Origin: Tetradesmus obliquus
Taxonomy: Eukaryota; Chlorophyta; Chlorophyceae; Sphaeropleales; Scenedesmaceae
Length of the DNA stretch: 64,000 bases
NCBI GenBank assembly: GCA_030272155.1
Contig: CP126194.1
Location: 4,331,501-4,395,500 of the forward strand
Reading direction: 5' to 3'
In this document: positions 34,679 to 46,005 of the stretch, piece after piece
Numbering within the stretch: position 1 is the stretch's first letter
Layout: each line of letters starts with the position of its first letter
Made by a program: the position numbers and the translations under genes
Notes under the pieces: model-generated
What the model was told of the DNA's origin: nothing
Seen by the model: only the letters and a program-made list of their open reading frames with translations
The model's database searches: none

Positions 34679-37301
34679 CTGCAGCTGCAGCTGCTGCTGC
34701 TGCTGGCGCTGTAGCTGCTGCCCCTCACCTGAGATCACCACTGTCATGAAGATGCCGAATGGCGCCACCTTGGCTGCATTCCTGCTCTCCTCTGCCATCT
34801 TGCCGGATGCATCGTAGCCTGCACAGCGCCATACCAAGCAGCGCAAGGCAGCAGCTGAGGAGGCGCAGCGCGGGGATCTGGTGATGCGTGCGTGCTGCTT
34901 GCGCTGCAGAGCATTGCCCTGCAATATGAAGTGTGGGATGAATGGTACAATCCCCTCTGCCAGCAAGTGCTTTATATGTGCTTCAACACGTTGTGTGTAC
35001 AGCATTAAAAAAACACTGCCGGCTGCCAGCCAGGCACAGCATGCAGCATGGTGGCACCCAAAACCGCAATGAAGCATCAGACTGCACTGCCTGTCCATCG
35101 CGCGAGCCCCATCTAACTCCAAAAGTCTTCCTCAGCCTCACCTGTGAGCGTGAACATGCTCATGAGCAGACCCAGCAGGTACACGTACGCGTGGCCAGGC
35201 ACGCCGGAGCTCTCGGCTGCATTGAACGCGCCAAACACGTAGCTGCCGCTCTGGCGCGTCGGCGCAACTGCCAGCAGCACGATTGCAAACACCACCGTGC
35301 CCAGGCAGTGCCATGCCACACTGATTCCATCCAGGAATGAAACCACGCGCACGGTGCAGGTATTAACCACGCCAGCCCACAGCAGGGTGAGGCCGTAATA
35401 CAGCAGTAGCATCTTAGGGCTGGCTGCAGGGAAGGTGCTGCCAGGTGGCATTGCAATCAGGATTACGTTTGCAAGCGTTGTGGCAAATGTGTATACGATG
35501 CCTGCGGTTACAGCTGCCTCTCCTGTCAGGTTGAGCCAGCCCGCAAGCCATGAGGCGAAGGCCCTGTGCTTGGGGCCGGCCAGCTGGTAGGTGTAGAGGT
35601 AGACACCGCCGGCGCTGGGGAAGGCAGAGCAGATCTCAGCCAGGCTGCAGCAACAGCAGCAGCAGCAGCAGCAGCGTCGTCAGCATGCAGGTAGAAAAGC
35701 TGGTGGCGCTGAGGTACAGTCAACTGCTTGCCGGCTGGCCGCAGGCTGCAGTTGCTTGCTGCTACGTTGCACGGCTTGCTGCGATGGTTTCAGCACAAGC
35801 TGTTGTACTGCTGGCAACCAATTGCAAGAGCCAGTCATCACTTGCTGCTGGCCCGTCAGGCAATCTGCCAAGTTGCAGCTACCCCTGCTGCCTCATCTCA
35901 CCTAGCAGCCACGGCGCATGTGAACAGCACGCTGACGCTCTTCGTACTGCAGCAGGCCAACACACAGTCATCCCTTGCTGTTGCCCCGTCAGGCCGCTGC
36001 TGACTTACCTGGCTGCCACTGCGCATGTGAACAGCACGCTGACGAGCCAGCCCCATGTGATGACCACGGGGCCGCCGTAGGTGAAGCCCAGCGTGTACAG
36101 CCCAGTGAGGCCCGTGAGGATGCTCACAATGGTGAAGGCCATGCCTGCGGGACACACACAGGCACCGTTGGTGTTTGTTGAGAGACATGAAGACTGGGTT
36201 GTTGCATGAAGACTGGGTTGTTGCATGAAGACTGGGTTGTTGCATGAAGACTGGGTTGTTGCATGAAGACTGGGTTGTTGCATGAAGACTGGGTTGTTGC
36301 ATGAAGACTGGGTTGTTGCATGAAGACTGGGTTGTTGCATGAAGACTGGGTTGTTGCATGAAGACTGGGTTGTTGCATGAAGACTGGGTTGTTGCATGAA
36401 GACTGGGTTGTTGCATGAAGACTGGGTTGTTGCATGAAGACTGGGTTGTTGCATGAAGACTGGGTTGTTGCATGAAGACTGGGTTGTTGCATGAAGACTG
36501 GGTTGTTGCATGAAGACTGGGTTGTTGCATGAAGACTGGGTTGTTGCATGAAGACTGGGTTGTTGCATGTGTGGGGGCGGTGAAGGGCAGCTGCTGCTTC
36601 ATTGTGAGTAATGCAGTTTCGAGCCACGACCTGACATGGTGACGCTGTGTTGACTACTGGCAGAGCTGCCCGCCTTCAGCTGCAGCCACTTGCTGCATGC
36701 TACTCAAATGCTGGAAAAGGCTACTGCTGGCCTGCATGCAGAGCTGCCACAGCATGGCATTTCTCTTTCTCATCACGCACCGAAGTTTGTGTAGTAGCCC
36801 ATGACACGCTTGAGCTGCGGTGGTGACACAGGCAAGTTCATCAGTGCTTGCTCGCTCTGCAACACTCTGCAAGCCTTTAAACATTGCTGATGCAGTTTTC
36901 ATGGAATGGTTGTATTACTACATGCTGCAGTCTGCTGCAACTGGTTTTTTCCATTGAACTCGCTACCACTGGCAGGTGGCACCTGCTTGCCCTGGCCAGG
37001 CTGGTACTGGCACGGCATGAGTGGGGCAGCTATGTGTTCGTGCACGGTCTGAGTAAAAGAAAGAAATTGGCTTGATTACCTCTCGTTTGTAACCGAGTGC
37101 TTCCAGCCTGGCATCATCCTGTGCATCGATGTCAGAGCCTTTGGCCCTGCTGCTTTGTGAGTCGAACCGAATGGCCGCATCACCAGACCAAGCCTGAGAG
37201 GCATGACCACTGACATCCTGCAAGCATTGTTGATCGGTCAACGTGTGCCGCAATCTCTGTGCATACGTCCACGGGGGCCCCGTCGCACCATCATGCAGCA
37301 A
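33146..37301 (-). CDS. APC-superfamily amino acid permease (BAT1/GABA permease type)
   Basis: Multi-span membrane carrier for amino acids or related amines. Eight exons in phase: 37301-37080, 36814-36781, 36144-36009, 35644-35142, 34818-34729, 34407-34119, 33911-33760, 33420-33146; 566 residues, as usual for about 12 spans. Order: LGYKRELKRVMGYYTNFG before span 1, YTLGFTYGGPVVITWGW, SLAEICSAFPSAGGVYLYT, the YDASGKMAEESRNAA motif, VTGNSRTLWSFARDKAVPGH, and the C-terminal YAIPIFFRLVNG, MPGPVHLGRAG, NLNYAGVTV, GWWVLSARKWFDGP. All are typical of the GABA/BAT1 branch. The start is uncertain because exon 1 has a single Met. Intron 2 carries a minisatellite and the last intron a duplicated mini-exon. 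The acceptor at 35644 follows a CTG run. Substrate not predictable. Confidence 0.9.
33630..33808 (-). repeat. Duplicated 48-nt mini-exon with splice sites
   Basis: Bases 33630-33682 nearly repeat 33754-33806, the 3' end of an authentic permease exon plus its donor. The extra copy (33683-33636) has a CACAG acceptor, the same ATAA|GTGAGC donor and a length of 48, so inclusion would keep the frame and repeat 16 residues (AFAAITSLATIGLYIS). Confidence 0.8.
36187..36566. repeat. Minisatellite, 20 copies of a 19-bp unit
   Basis: The unit ATGAAGACTGGGTTGTTGC repeats 20 times without visible change. It lies in permease intron 2. Because 19 is not a multiple of 3 and no stop is formed, all minus-strand frames stay open through it; those frames are not genes. 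Confidence 0.97.
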
Positions 37302-37635
37302 ACCCTACAGGCGTCTTGGCTGGCATTGCGTGCTCAAACGGGTAGATCCGTGTTTGTTTCTGAGTCTCACCAATGCCTTTTCATAGTCCACTGCTGTTGG
37401 GGCCATGTCAAGCAACCCGGCAAAGCCTTTCAAATGGAGGCCGCGTCTTCAGTCGCGAGAGCACAGCAGCTGTTAAGAACCTCTTGCTCTGCAAAAATAA
37501 CGGTAAAAACCCACATCAACCTCTTCCACCGGAGGGTTATGCTAGGGTTACCAGAATCCTGTCACTTTGAGGGGCTGACAAGCCAGTGCTCTGGCGCACA
37601 GGCATCGTCCCAAAGGCGGGCCGCACTCGGCCAGC
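37302..37635. other. Short intergenic region (AFG1-like 3' / permease 5')
   Basis: About 330 bases holding the permease promoter and the AFG1-like 3' flank. No motif was recognised. Confidence 0.4.
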
Positions 37636-39447
37636 TTATAACTCGACGACAGCACACAGCTCTGCGAGCCGAGAGCTGGCTCGGTGGTACATCAGGACCT
37701 CCTCTGGCAGCAGCGCCGAAGGCAGCTGAACAGCAGGCTTGCTGCTGCTGCCCCCGCTTTCACCAGCAGATGCACTCAGGTCATCCTTACCAATCTTGCT
37801 CCCTCCAGTTGCATCTCCATACTCCTGCAGCAGCGCATGATCAGCAGCATCTGATTGACTTTCCAAGTCAACTATATCGAGATGACAGTGATGCCAACCG
37901 ACAGCTCATCACCCACATCAGCATCATGCAGCAATGGTGATGCATCATCACTCAGACTCCAGCAGCAGTAAACATCATGCCAAGCATGCCCAGCGACTAC
38001 TGTAACAGCACATGCTTGCACACCGTACCTGAACCAGCTGCTGCACGTCCAGCTGTGCCTCTTTTGCCTTGCCCAGGTTGGGGTTGACTCCTTGCGCTGC
38101 TGCTGCCCCCAGCAGCGGCAGGAACACCTCGTGCGGCGTCACCTGCGCTGACACAAACAGCTTGAACGAGCCAGGCCTCACCGTGTGTGCCTCATACCTG
38201 CAAGGAAACAGACAGCAGTCACATCTGCCGGGGGGGGGGGGCGCACATGATGCAGGACGGTCGCAGCGATTCACAGGCACAGGCACAGGCCTGGACACTG
38301 GGTGAACAGCAAGCATGTTGCGCATCATTGCACGGCAGATGACCATTGCAGTTGCTGACGTCTGAGCCACCTCACTGCAAAGATGGACAGTCTAGCATGA
38401 AAGTAAAGCTGCGCATCTTCAAGCATTGCTTGGTCACTGTGCCACCTGACGCTCAGGCAAGGTACCAAGCTGGCATTGATGCAAGTGCATCCTCTTCTCA
38501 CAGCAGCTGTACATCTGCTGCAGCTCTAGCCAGGCCACAAACATCCTGTGTGCCGCTGTACTCACGCGACGTCCACAAACGTGACGAGCCGCCTCGCCTC
38601 ATCCCGCTGCTGCAGCTGCAGCTGCGGTAGCCCCGACAGCAGCAGCACAGGGCAGGCGCGCACCAGCGCCAGATAATCATTGGCCGACAGCGCCCCTGCT
38701 TGCTCCAGAGACTGCCTGCTGCCGCCGTTGCCGCAAAGCTGTTCAAATGTGAACAGCGCTGCCTCAATCTGCCTCTGCTGCTGAATCTGGCCAGCACTGT
38801 CTGCTGTGGTGCCTCCTTGTGACACACTACCTACACTGCCCGCAGGTGGTGGCAGCAGCGCCTGTGGCACCCACAGCTGGCGTCCAAATGGCAGCTGGAC
38901 ACTGCCAGGCCTGCTGCCTGCCTCTGCAGCAGCACCAACAGCAGCATGGAGCTCCGCAAGCTGCCCTGCAAGCTGCTGCCAGTGCTGCTGCAGCTGCTGC
39001 TCAGCGCCTGCCCCGACCCACCAAGCTCCTGCACCTGCTGCTGCAGCTGGGAGTGGCGTCTTTGTATTGCTGCCGCCGCTGCTGCTGAGCTGCTGCTGTG
39101 AATGCTGGCTTCCACCTTGCTGCTGCTGCACCGCGTGTTGCACAGCGTGCTGTGCGCGGTAATCCCTGCCGCCTGCTACCTTCAGCTGCAGCACCCGCTC
39201 GTCTATCAGCCTGATAAACGGCTCAAAGTACTTCCTGCTCAGGCCCCCTTTGTACAAGTCCCTTGCCGGCCTATTGCTGGTAAAGCAAACCATGCAACCG
39301 TGTGCCAAGATCTCTCCAAACAGCCTCGAAAGTAACATGGCGTCTGCCACGTCAGTGACGTGCAGCTCATCCAGGCACAGCAGGTCGCTGCCTGCTGCTG
39401 CGTCGCGTGCAATGACCAGCAGGGGGTCCTCTGGCGGCGTGGCATAT

Positions 39448-39485
<38 letters not shown>

Positions 39486-41026
39486 GTGCCGGCATACGCT
39501 GACAAGTGGTGTAAGCCGTGCAGCACAGTTGTACACGGTGTCCTGCTGCATTCCGCAGCTTCCATCTGCAGCTTCCATCCGCTCCTGTTCCAAGCACAAT
39601 ACTGGAAGTGAGCAAGCTGCTTCTATCATCGACAACATCATACTGAGGCATGGCTTGCATGCAGCACCAAGATGCACAAAAGTACTGTGTTCAACAGAGA
39701 AGTGTGCAGGTTGTTGGGCCTCAGCTGTTAGCTGCCTGCTCACCTATACACTGGCAGGCCAGCACGGCTGTATGTGACAACCTTTGGCAGCGACTGCATC
39801 AGCAGCAAACAACACCAGCGTAAGAACGCCAGGCCCGGGGCAGCAGCAGGAGCAGCATGGGTGGAAACGACGCACCAATCTCTGAGCAATGCAAAAGCAA
39901 TAAGACAAAGCACAGCCATGCAGCCCCACCTACGCATGGTGCCCAGCTGCATTGCAGGGCATCTGCATTGCGACAGCTTAACACTGCATGCACCGCCTGA
40001 CATTGCACATCACAAGCACCACATCCTGACACCACCTTCCAAACTTTTGAACAACCCATGGAGGACCTTCTTCACAGCAATGCGCGCATCATGCACCATC
40101 AGCACCACACAAACAACAAACATGCAGCTCCCACCTGCTGCAGCTGGTGCAGCCGCTCATGCACGGCCAGCATGAACTCATGGTAGTGCAGCCGGTGGCT
40201 GCGCAGCGGCACCTCAAGCTGCTGCTGCTGCTGCTGCTGCTGCTGCGATATTGCCTCCACACAGCTGCTGCTGCTGCTGTGCTCCGGCACTGTTGCTGTG
40301 ACGCTGCCTGGCAGTGTGTGCATGAACATGTCCATGAGCATCGTCTTGCCTGAGCCGACAGGGCCCCACAGGTATGCACCCTGCACCACAGGCTTGCTGA
40401 TTGCAGGAGATGCTGCTGCTGCTGCTGCTGGGTCATGCCCAGGGCTACTGCCACTGCTAGTACTACTAGTAGCGGACGGCGCAGTTGTGTCAGCTGTGGG
40501 TCCGCCAGCGCTACTGTTGGCAGAGGCATGTGCTGCTGCTGCTGCTGCTGCTTCATGAGGTGCTACTGATTGAGTGTTGGCCGCTGCTGCTGCTGCTGCT
40601 GCCCTGGCTGCTTGTGCCGCTGCTGCTGCCCGTGCTGCAGCTGTGAGTGCCAGGCTCTCCTGCAAGAGCTGCAGCGCTTGTACTGCTGCAAGCTGGGTGC
40701 CATCAGGCTGCAGCCGGCCAGCAGCCAGCAACCTGCAAGGTGCATAAACAACACATACCAGGACCAGAGGTGCTGAACAATTGCTGTTGTGCAGTGGTCT
40801 GTAGCTGGATGGTACGTGTGGCCTGGAAACGCGCAACAGAGAAGCAAGGCATGCATGTCTACACAGCATGTACTGCATTGTCTCACCTGAGGTACTCTGC
40901 TAGTATGCCCTCAGATGGTTGTGATGTGAAGGAAGCTACGTGGGGTGATGAAAAACAAGCCCGCTGTAGGTGCTGGCCTAGTTTGCTGCCAGCAGCAACA
41001 GCTTGGACAAGGGACCTAATTTGCAT
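37636..41026 (-). CDS. AFG1/LACE1-like (ZapE family) AAA ATPase
   Basis: Mitochondrial-type ATPase family linked to quality control of respiratory-chain proteins. Exons: 41026-40887, 40732-40135, 39793-39744, 39447-38566, 38197-38029 and about 37871-37636. The start MQIRSLVQAVAAGSK gives a presequence-like N-terminus; an in-frame Met at 41212 is the alternative. After an Ala-rich insert comes the Walker A motif YLWGPVGSGKTMLMDMF (about residues 167-183), RLHYHEFMLAVHERLH, then YATPPEDPLLVIARD, Walker B LLCLDELHVTDVADAM, FTSNRPARDLYKGG, ANDYLALV, and EARRLVTFVDVAYEAHT. The end, HRASSRLAELCAV, matches the family tail. The last intron junction is not resolved: the obvious donor at 38028 and acceptor at 37872 disagree in phase. 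Poly-Ala and Gln inserts enlarge the protein. Confidence 0.88.
38230..38241 (+). repeat. G12 homopolymer
   Basis: Twelve consecutive G within an AFG1-like intron; likely length-variable and error-prone in sequencing. Confidence 0.85.
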
Positions 41027-41387
41027 GTTCGTAGTGCAGGGTCCTTGATACTCAGAGACCACACCTGCTGTAAAAGCGCTGCGGTGACATTTGCATGGAA
41101 TCTGGCTGCTGAGCCGCGCTCTTAGCTCACAAATGCACGTCAAGGGTTCTGGTGACCAGCAGTCCCAGGTAACACAGTTACTTCCGCGAGCAGGACCTGA
41201 CTTCGCACACAAGAAGCCACCTGAAACGGCGCATGTGACCAGTAGGAGCCGCTTCTACAACTTGAAGTGTTGTTGATCGACCAGCACGCCACCTGTGCAC
41301 TGTTTCGTGTCACGGTACACCTTGGTGGGCCGTTCGGCACAGCTGGAAGGGCACCTGTATAAAAGCAAGCAACAAAACAAAACAGAT
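41027..41387. promoter_or_regulatory. Divergent promoter region with TATA box
   Basis: About 360 bases between the AFG1-like gene and the CxxC protein gene. TATAAAAG at 41358-41365 lies 23 bases before the ATG at 41388 and suits the plus-strand gene, implying a very short 5' leader or a slightly later start. No equivalent was seen for the minus strand. Confidence 0.5.
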
Positions 41388-42824
41388 ATGGCAACCGCAG
41401 CATCGCTGCAGGGTCACTTTGATGAAATATCGTCCCAGGCAGCAGTGCTGCCCCTGGCAGCAGCCCCCAAGGGCTTTGCACAGCTCGACGTAGCTAGCCT
41501 AGCTGACGGCCCGGAAGCAGCAAGCAAAGTGTCCAGTACCCTCAGCAAAGCCGCAGCAGGCTTGCAGGAGTGCCAGATATGCGGCTGCAGCTGCAGCACT
41601 GGCCAGCTGGGCTTCCTGGTGATTACTCAGCTGGACTTTGCTGCCAGGAGTGTGATAGCAGCAGCTGGGCAGTTTGCCTGCGAGCTGTGCAGGGCGCTGA
41701 GCAGCCCTGCACTGTTGCTGGAGCTGTCTATGCCAGTGCCGCAGTCGGAAGACTTCACAAGGTGGGCAGCAATGGGTGCAGTGCAATGAAATATGGCCAT
41801 GTATGCTGCCGGCATCAGCAGCATGCCTGCATGCTGAGCGTACCTACAAAGCACGGTGGCACACATTGTCCAACATGTACACAGCTGCCTTGCAGTCGCA
41901 ACTGCCAGGCTAGCCGACCGTGCGAATCCCAGCTGTGTCAGGCTATGGCTAGGGTGGTGCCTGCTTATCCACTCGGCTCGCAACCACACTGCTCGTGTCT
42001 GCTGCCGCAGGGCTGATCAGCTGCGGGAGTTGTACATGCACTTTGCTGCAGTCAACGCAGCGCCAGCAGCCATCACGCGCAACCCAGAGGCACTGTCTCT
42101 CTGGGTGCAGGAGCTCGCCACGCGGGGCTACAGCATGCACATAGTAGCTAGCAGTCTCAAAGGCTGGCAGCTGCATAGCCCGAGTGGGCAGCTGGTGCAG
42201 CCTGGTGCTGCAGGTGCTGCGCTGCAGCTGCTGCAGGAGCTGCTGCATAAGCAGGACCCCAGCAGCAGCAAGGCTGCGAAGGCCTCAGCTGGCAAGCGGC
42301 AGCAGCAGCAGCAGCTGGTGGCATCAGCATCCAAGCCTGCAAAGCGCAAGTCACTAGAGACAGACCCTGCTGCAGCTGCAGGCAGCAGCAAGAAGAAGGT
42401 TAAGAAGCAGCAGGCCACGCCAGCAGCAGGCACACCTGCAGGAAAGCACGCTGCTGTGCAGCAGGGGGAGCTTGCCCCCAAGCAGGCAAAGACACCAAAG
42501 CAGCAGAAGCAGCAGCAACAGCAGCAGCCATCTGCAACCCCCAAGCAGCAGCAGCAGCCTGAGCGGACACCACAGGTCCAGAAGCAGTCTGAGGGGACGC
42601 CCAAGGCAAAGACTCCACAACAGTCAGCAGCAGCAGCGACAGTGCACAAGCAGCAGCAGCAGCAGCAGCAGCAGGCAGGCGGCAGCAGCAGTAAGAAGGC
42701 TAAGCCCAGCAGCAAGCTGCAGGCAAGCCGCATCGCTGGCGGGAAGGCAGCAGCCGCAGTGCCTTTTAAGACGCCACAGGCAGCTAAAGCAAAGAAGGCA
42801 AAGCGGCGGTTGTCGGCTGAGTGA
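41388..42824 (+). CDS. Unknown protein with CxxC motifs and a Lys/Gln-rich basic tail
   Basis: Two exons (41388-41761, 42011-42824) join in phase; 395 residues. I do not recognise the family. The N-terminal 190 residues look globular. CQICGCSC (about 64-71) and CELC (about 104-107) could bind zinc. After the intron comes LRELYMHFAAVNAA and LWVQELATRGYSMHIV. From about residue 220 the protein turns into KKKVKKQQ-type basic blocks with poly-Gln runs and ends KKAKRRLSAE. This tail resembles that of the RRP1 protein in this window, which hints at a nuclear or nucleolar role, but composition alone is weak evidence. A TATA box precedes the start. The splice site and continuous codon bias make a real gene likely. 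Confidence 0.7.
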
Positions 42825-44530
42825 ATATGAGTTTCGCACTCATGAGTCGTGTTGCAGCTGTTGACGGTGTGATTGCATTTTGCATCTAAGCAGTCTACAT
42901 GCAAGCCAGCCAGCATGGCGGTAGGTAAACCAAGTCGGCAAGCTTGATTGACTTGGTTGTTGCTAACAGCGTTACGTTGGGTAACATCATTGTGGCTGAG
43001 TATGCGGCCCTACCAATAGCTGCTGTGAGTGCTGCTGGACAAGCAGTTTGAGCAAGTGTGCATCAGGTCACCTGATCCCAGTGGGGGACCAGTATGTCTG
43101 TACCACCATTATAAAGAATTGCATGGAACCATGATGCTGGATCAGCAGTGGATTAGAAGTGTAACACAAGAATGGGATAAAGATATTACAATGTTTGGAT
43201 GTGATGATGCATGAATAGCGCCTGCCGGCTGCTTGCCTGCTGCAGCAGAGAGGCAAGAAGCAGGCAGGGCACGGTCGGACGGTTGACCAGGACATCCGTG
43301 CCAACAGCTTCTCAAGAATTGGTGCATATGGCATGCCCATGAGCTGCTCATGAGCTGCCCACCGTGGACACTCTGCAGCAAGTTGGCACAGATCTGTCCT
43401 CTAGAGGAGACATGAATACTGATACAAGGCGAGCAGGGCACGCACCTAGAGACGCCAACACAACGGCATGTACGCCTGCAACTCTTTGGACAAACTCCAG
43501 CCATTGTTGACCACAGCAATGAGAAACAAGAACCTATCTGTGCAATGTGAGTGGACTGGTGCAATCTGCAGAATAGCTGTGCAATGGGCTTCTGCAGAAA
43601 CGCATCAGCAATTCGGCTGTTGCTGCTATTGGCCATCAATGCCAGCCCCAGCCACCGCTGCTGGCACGCTCACACGCCAAAGCAGTCAATCAAGCAGTGC
43701 AACACCGTGCCTCTGCCTTCATCAAGCATGCTCTTTGCTAGTTTAAGCAGAAGCGCTGGCCATGCATGCGTGCCAATGCCTATGCCAATGGGCCGCGCAC
43801 AGTTGTGCCAATAGTGACGCTGCCAGCAGCATCAGCATTGAAGCCAGCACATCATCAACATCATGCTACCCATCAAGCCATAGCACCGATGCCATCGGCC
43901 CGCATTGAAGCCAGCACCATGAAACAAAGGCAACCTGCCAGAAGCACACATTGCGCAGCACAGAACTGGCGTGCAGACAATACATGTGTCTTTGCAACTC
44001 GCGCCACCCAGAGCGTGAAGACAGACACCAACAGTACACACACAACAATCGTGAGTGTGTGAGCGTACACGCTGCACACTGCATACTACATACAACACAA
44101 CTCGGCACTGCGCATGTGCGCAGCGCTGCGCAACCCCTGCAACACCCCCCTCTACACCAGCCAGCTCTGCTCCTGGCCTGGACGCTGCATCCACACCACC
44201 CATTGGCACCGCCCAGAAACACCACAACGTCGGCATCTGCCATGACCAGTATGAAGCCGCAGATGCACCTCGCCAGCATCAGACTGTGCTGAGCAGGGCG
44301 ACATTCACTCCAGCTGTAGTTCCATGTAATGTGGCTCACAACAGCAAGCATGCGCGCGAGCTGGCTACCGCGCCGCTGCTCTGCTGCTGCAACATGCCTC
44401 AACAAATCAATCGCAGGTCACAGCCGCAGCCGCGCCGCCATGCCGCACCAGCAGCTCATGGTGACGAGCATACACTTCACAGCCGCAGCCGCGCCGCTGT
44501 TGTTTCAACGACGTTTTAACCAATCGAGCC
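42825..44530. other. Convergent intergenic region
   Basis: 1.7 kb between two convergent genes. Apart from the AT-richer ORF at 43029-43214, only shadow-like frames occur. A GCCGCAGCCGCGCCGC-like motif is repeated three times at about 44419, 44480 and 44534, near the end of the next gene. Confidence 0.4.
43029..43214 (+). other. Small ORF with unusual AT-rich codon use
   Basis: 61 codons starting MLLDKQFEQVC and ending WDKDITMFGCDDA. Third positions are often A or T (for example AATGGGATAAAGATATTACA), unlike neighbouring genes, and the residue mix (Trp, Asp, Tyr, His) is protein-like. It could be a remnant of a transferred gene or mobile element. No family was recognised. Confidence 0.3.
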
Positions 44531-46005
44531 TCACAGCCGCAGGCGCGCCGCCATGCCTCGCCAGCAGCTCATGGTGATGAGCAGCGCCACGCTGATCTCC
44601 AGCTGCGGCGACAGCTGCCCGTCACGCGCCACCTCCAGCACCAGCTCCGGCTCCACCACATAGTTGGACACCAGCCAGCTGAAGCCGCCAATACTCAGGA
44701 CCTGCAAGCCGGCAGCAGCAGCAGCAGCAGCAGGTGTGTAAAGGCAGGATCAGTGACAAGTCACCAGCTCCGGCTCCACCACGTAGTTGGACACCAGCCA
44801 GCTGAAGCCGCCGATGCTCAGGACCTGCGGCAGCAGCAGCAGGGGCAGGAGGCATTGGCCGCACATCAGCAAGCAACACACAGATCTGCAGCAGCAGCAA
44901 TGGTGTATTGCATTGTAGGTCTATCCAGCACTGCCCTTTGTGCGTCCTACTCTACTGCATTCTGCAGGATCTTCAGCAGCTCACCAAAGCCACTGCCAAC
45001 GCAGTAATTGGCCATGCATCAGCAAGCAGCACAGATTTAGGTTCATTGAACACTGCCCTGTATGCTTTCAACAGGCTCACCAAGGCCACCGCCCATGTGA
45101 TCATGGCATTGACCACCGCCTGGAAAATTGGCCAGCCCATTGCATTAGACAGCGGGTTTTCATCCGGGTCCCGCAGCATGGCATAATCCCCCAGGATGGC
45201 GCCTGCAGCAATCCAGCTGAGAATGGCCACACTGGCCAATGCAGGCACCTGCAGCCGCAAGGACAGAGGAGCCAGCAGGAGTCAAAGGTGGGATGCCATG
45301 CAGCGCAGCAGCAGCGCCGGGGAGCAGGTGAGCGGGCGCAGGGTCTGAGAGAGGATGCCGCTGACAGCGCTGTGCTGTGGAGCTGCTGCCAGCCTGCTGG
45401 TAGCCGTGTCGCAGCCAGGGCTGCATGCAGATTGTACACAGATGTTGTGTTGTGCAGCTGCGCTCGAAGACCTGAGCACATGCAGCACAATGCAGGACAG
45501 CAGGCGACATCAAGCTCCATCACCACTTCAAGCCGCGCAACACGCAGCAGATCAGCACACCCACCTGCTCTAGTGGTATCCGCTCTGACGACAGCTCAGT
45601 GGCCAGCAGCATCACTGCATCGCCTAAGATGAGCAGGCCATCCAAAAAGCGGTTGGCCACTGGTGTGTTGCGGATGAAGGTCTCGATTCCACTAATGCCT
45701 TCCTGCTTGCCACCCTGTCCAGAGGGCGGCCTGCTGTTGCTGCTGCTGCTAGTTTTGCTGGGCCTGGCGCCAGTGATTTGGCTGCTGTTGCTGCTGCTTT
45801 TGGTGGGGCTAGGGCTTTTGCGGTCTCGCTCGCCGCCGCCGCTTTTGGTGCGGCGTGCTACGACCGCAACTGTGCTGCGCCTGCTGCACAACCGCCTTGC
45901 TAGAGGGGCACTTGCTGCTGTCAGCTGCGCATACTGAGGCTGCTGCACATGCGCAAGCCTAGGTAGGGCTGGCGAGGAGCAGCACCGCAGCGCTGTGTGT
46001 TGCAT
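44531..46005 (-). CDS. Putative plastid multi-span membrane protein (DUF3054-like)
   Basis: Three exons (46005-45565, 45248-45081, 44701-44531) join in phase 0; about 259 residues. The N-terminus (MQHTALRCCSS, then Arg/Ala/Ser-rich) looks like a chloroplast transit peptide, followed by a Ser/Lys/Pro-rich linker. Then four hydrophobic segments: FLDGLLILGDAVMLLATE, VPALASVAILSWIAAGAIL, IFQAVVNAMITWAVAL, and LEISVALLITMSCWRGMAARL. The spacing and the final CWRGMAARL recall DUF3054 small membrane proteins (which end in a WR-containing last span), but I rate this match moderate. Function unknown. The gene has extra in-frame splice options: a second donor at 44985 and a duplicated 60-nt exon at 44824-44765. 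It is head to head with the large membrane protein gene. Confidence 0.65.
44639..45112 (-). repeat. Tandem duplications across splice junctions
   Basis: 44639-44732 (start of the last exon plus its acceptor and CTG run) is copied at 44762-44845. Separately, the exon 2 end at 45075-45112 resembles 44979-45017. Both extra copies keep splice signals and frame. Confidence 0.75.

Noticed and set aside
35898-36627. Long minus-strand frames made of NPVFMQQPSLHATTQSSC-type repeats
   Set aside because: They are translations of the 19-bp minisatellite, open in all minus-strand frames, and lie in a permease intron.
42128-42916. 262-codon minus-strand Cys-rich frame
   Set aside because: It is the antisense of CAG-rich exon 2 of the CxxC protein; the Cys runs come from CTG/TGC.
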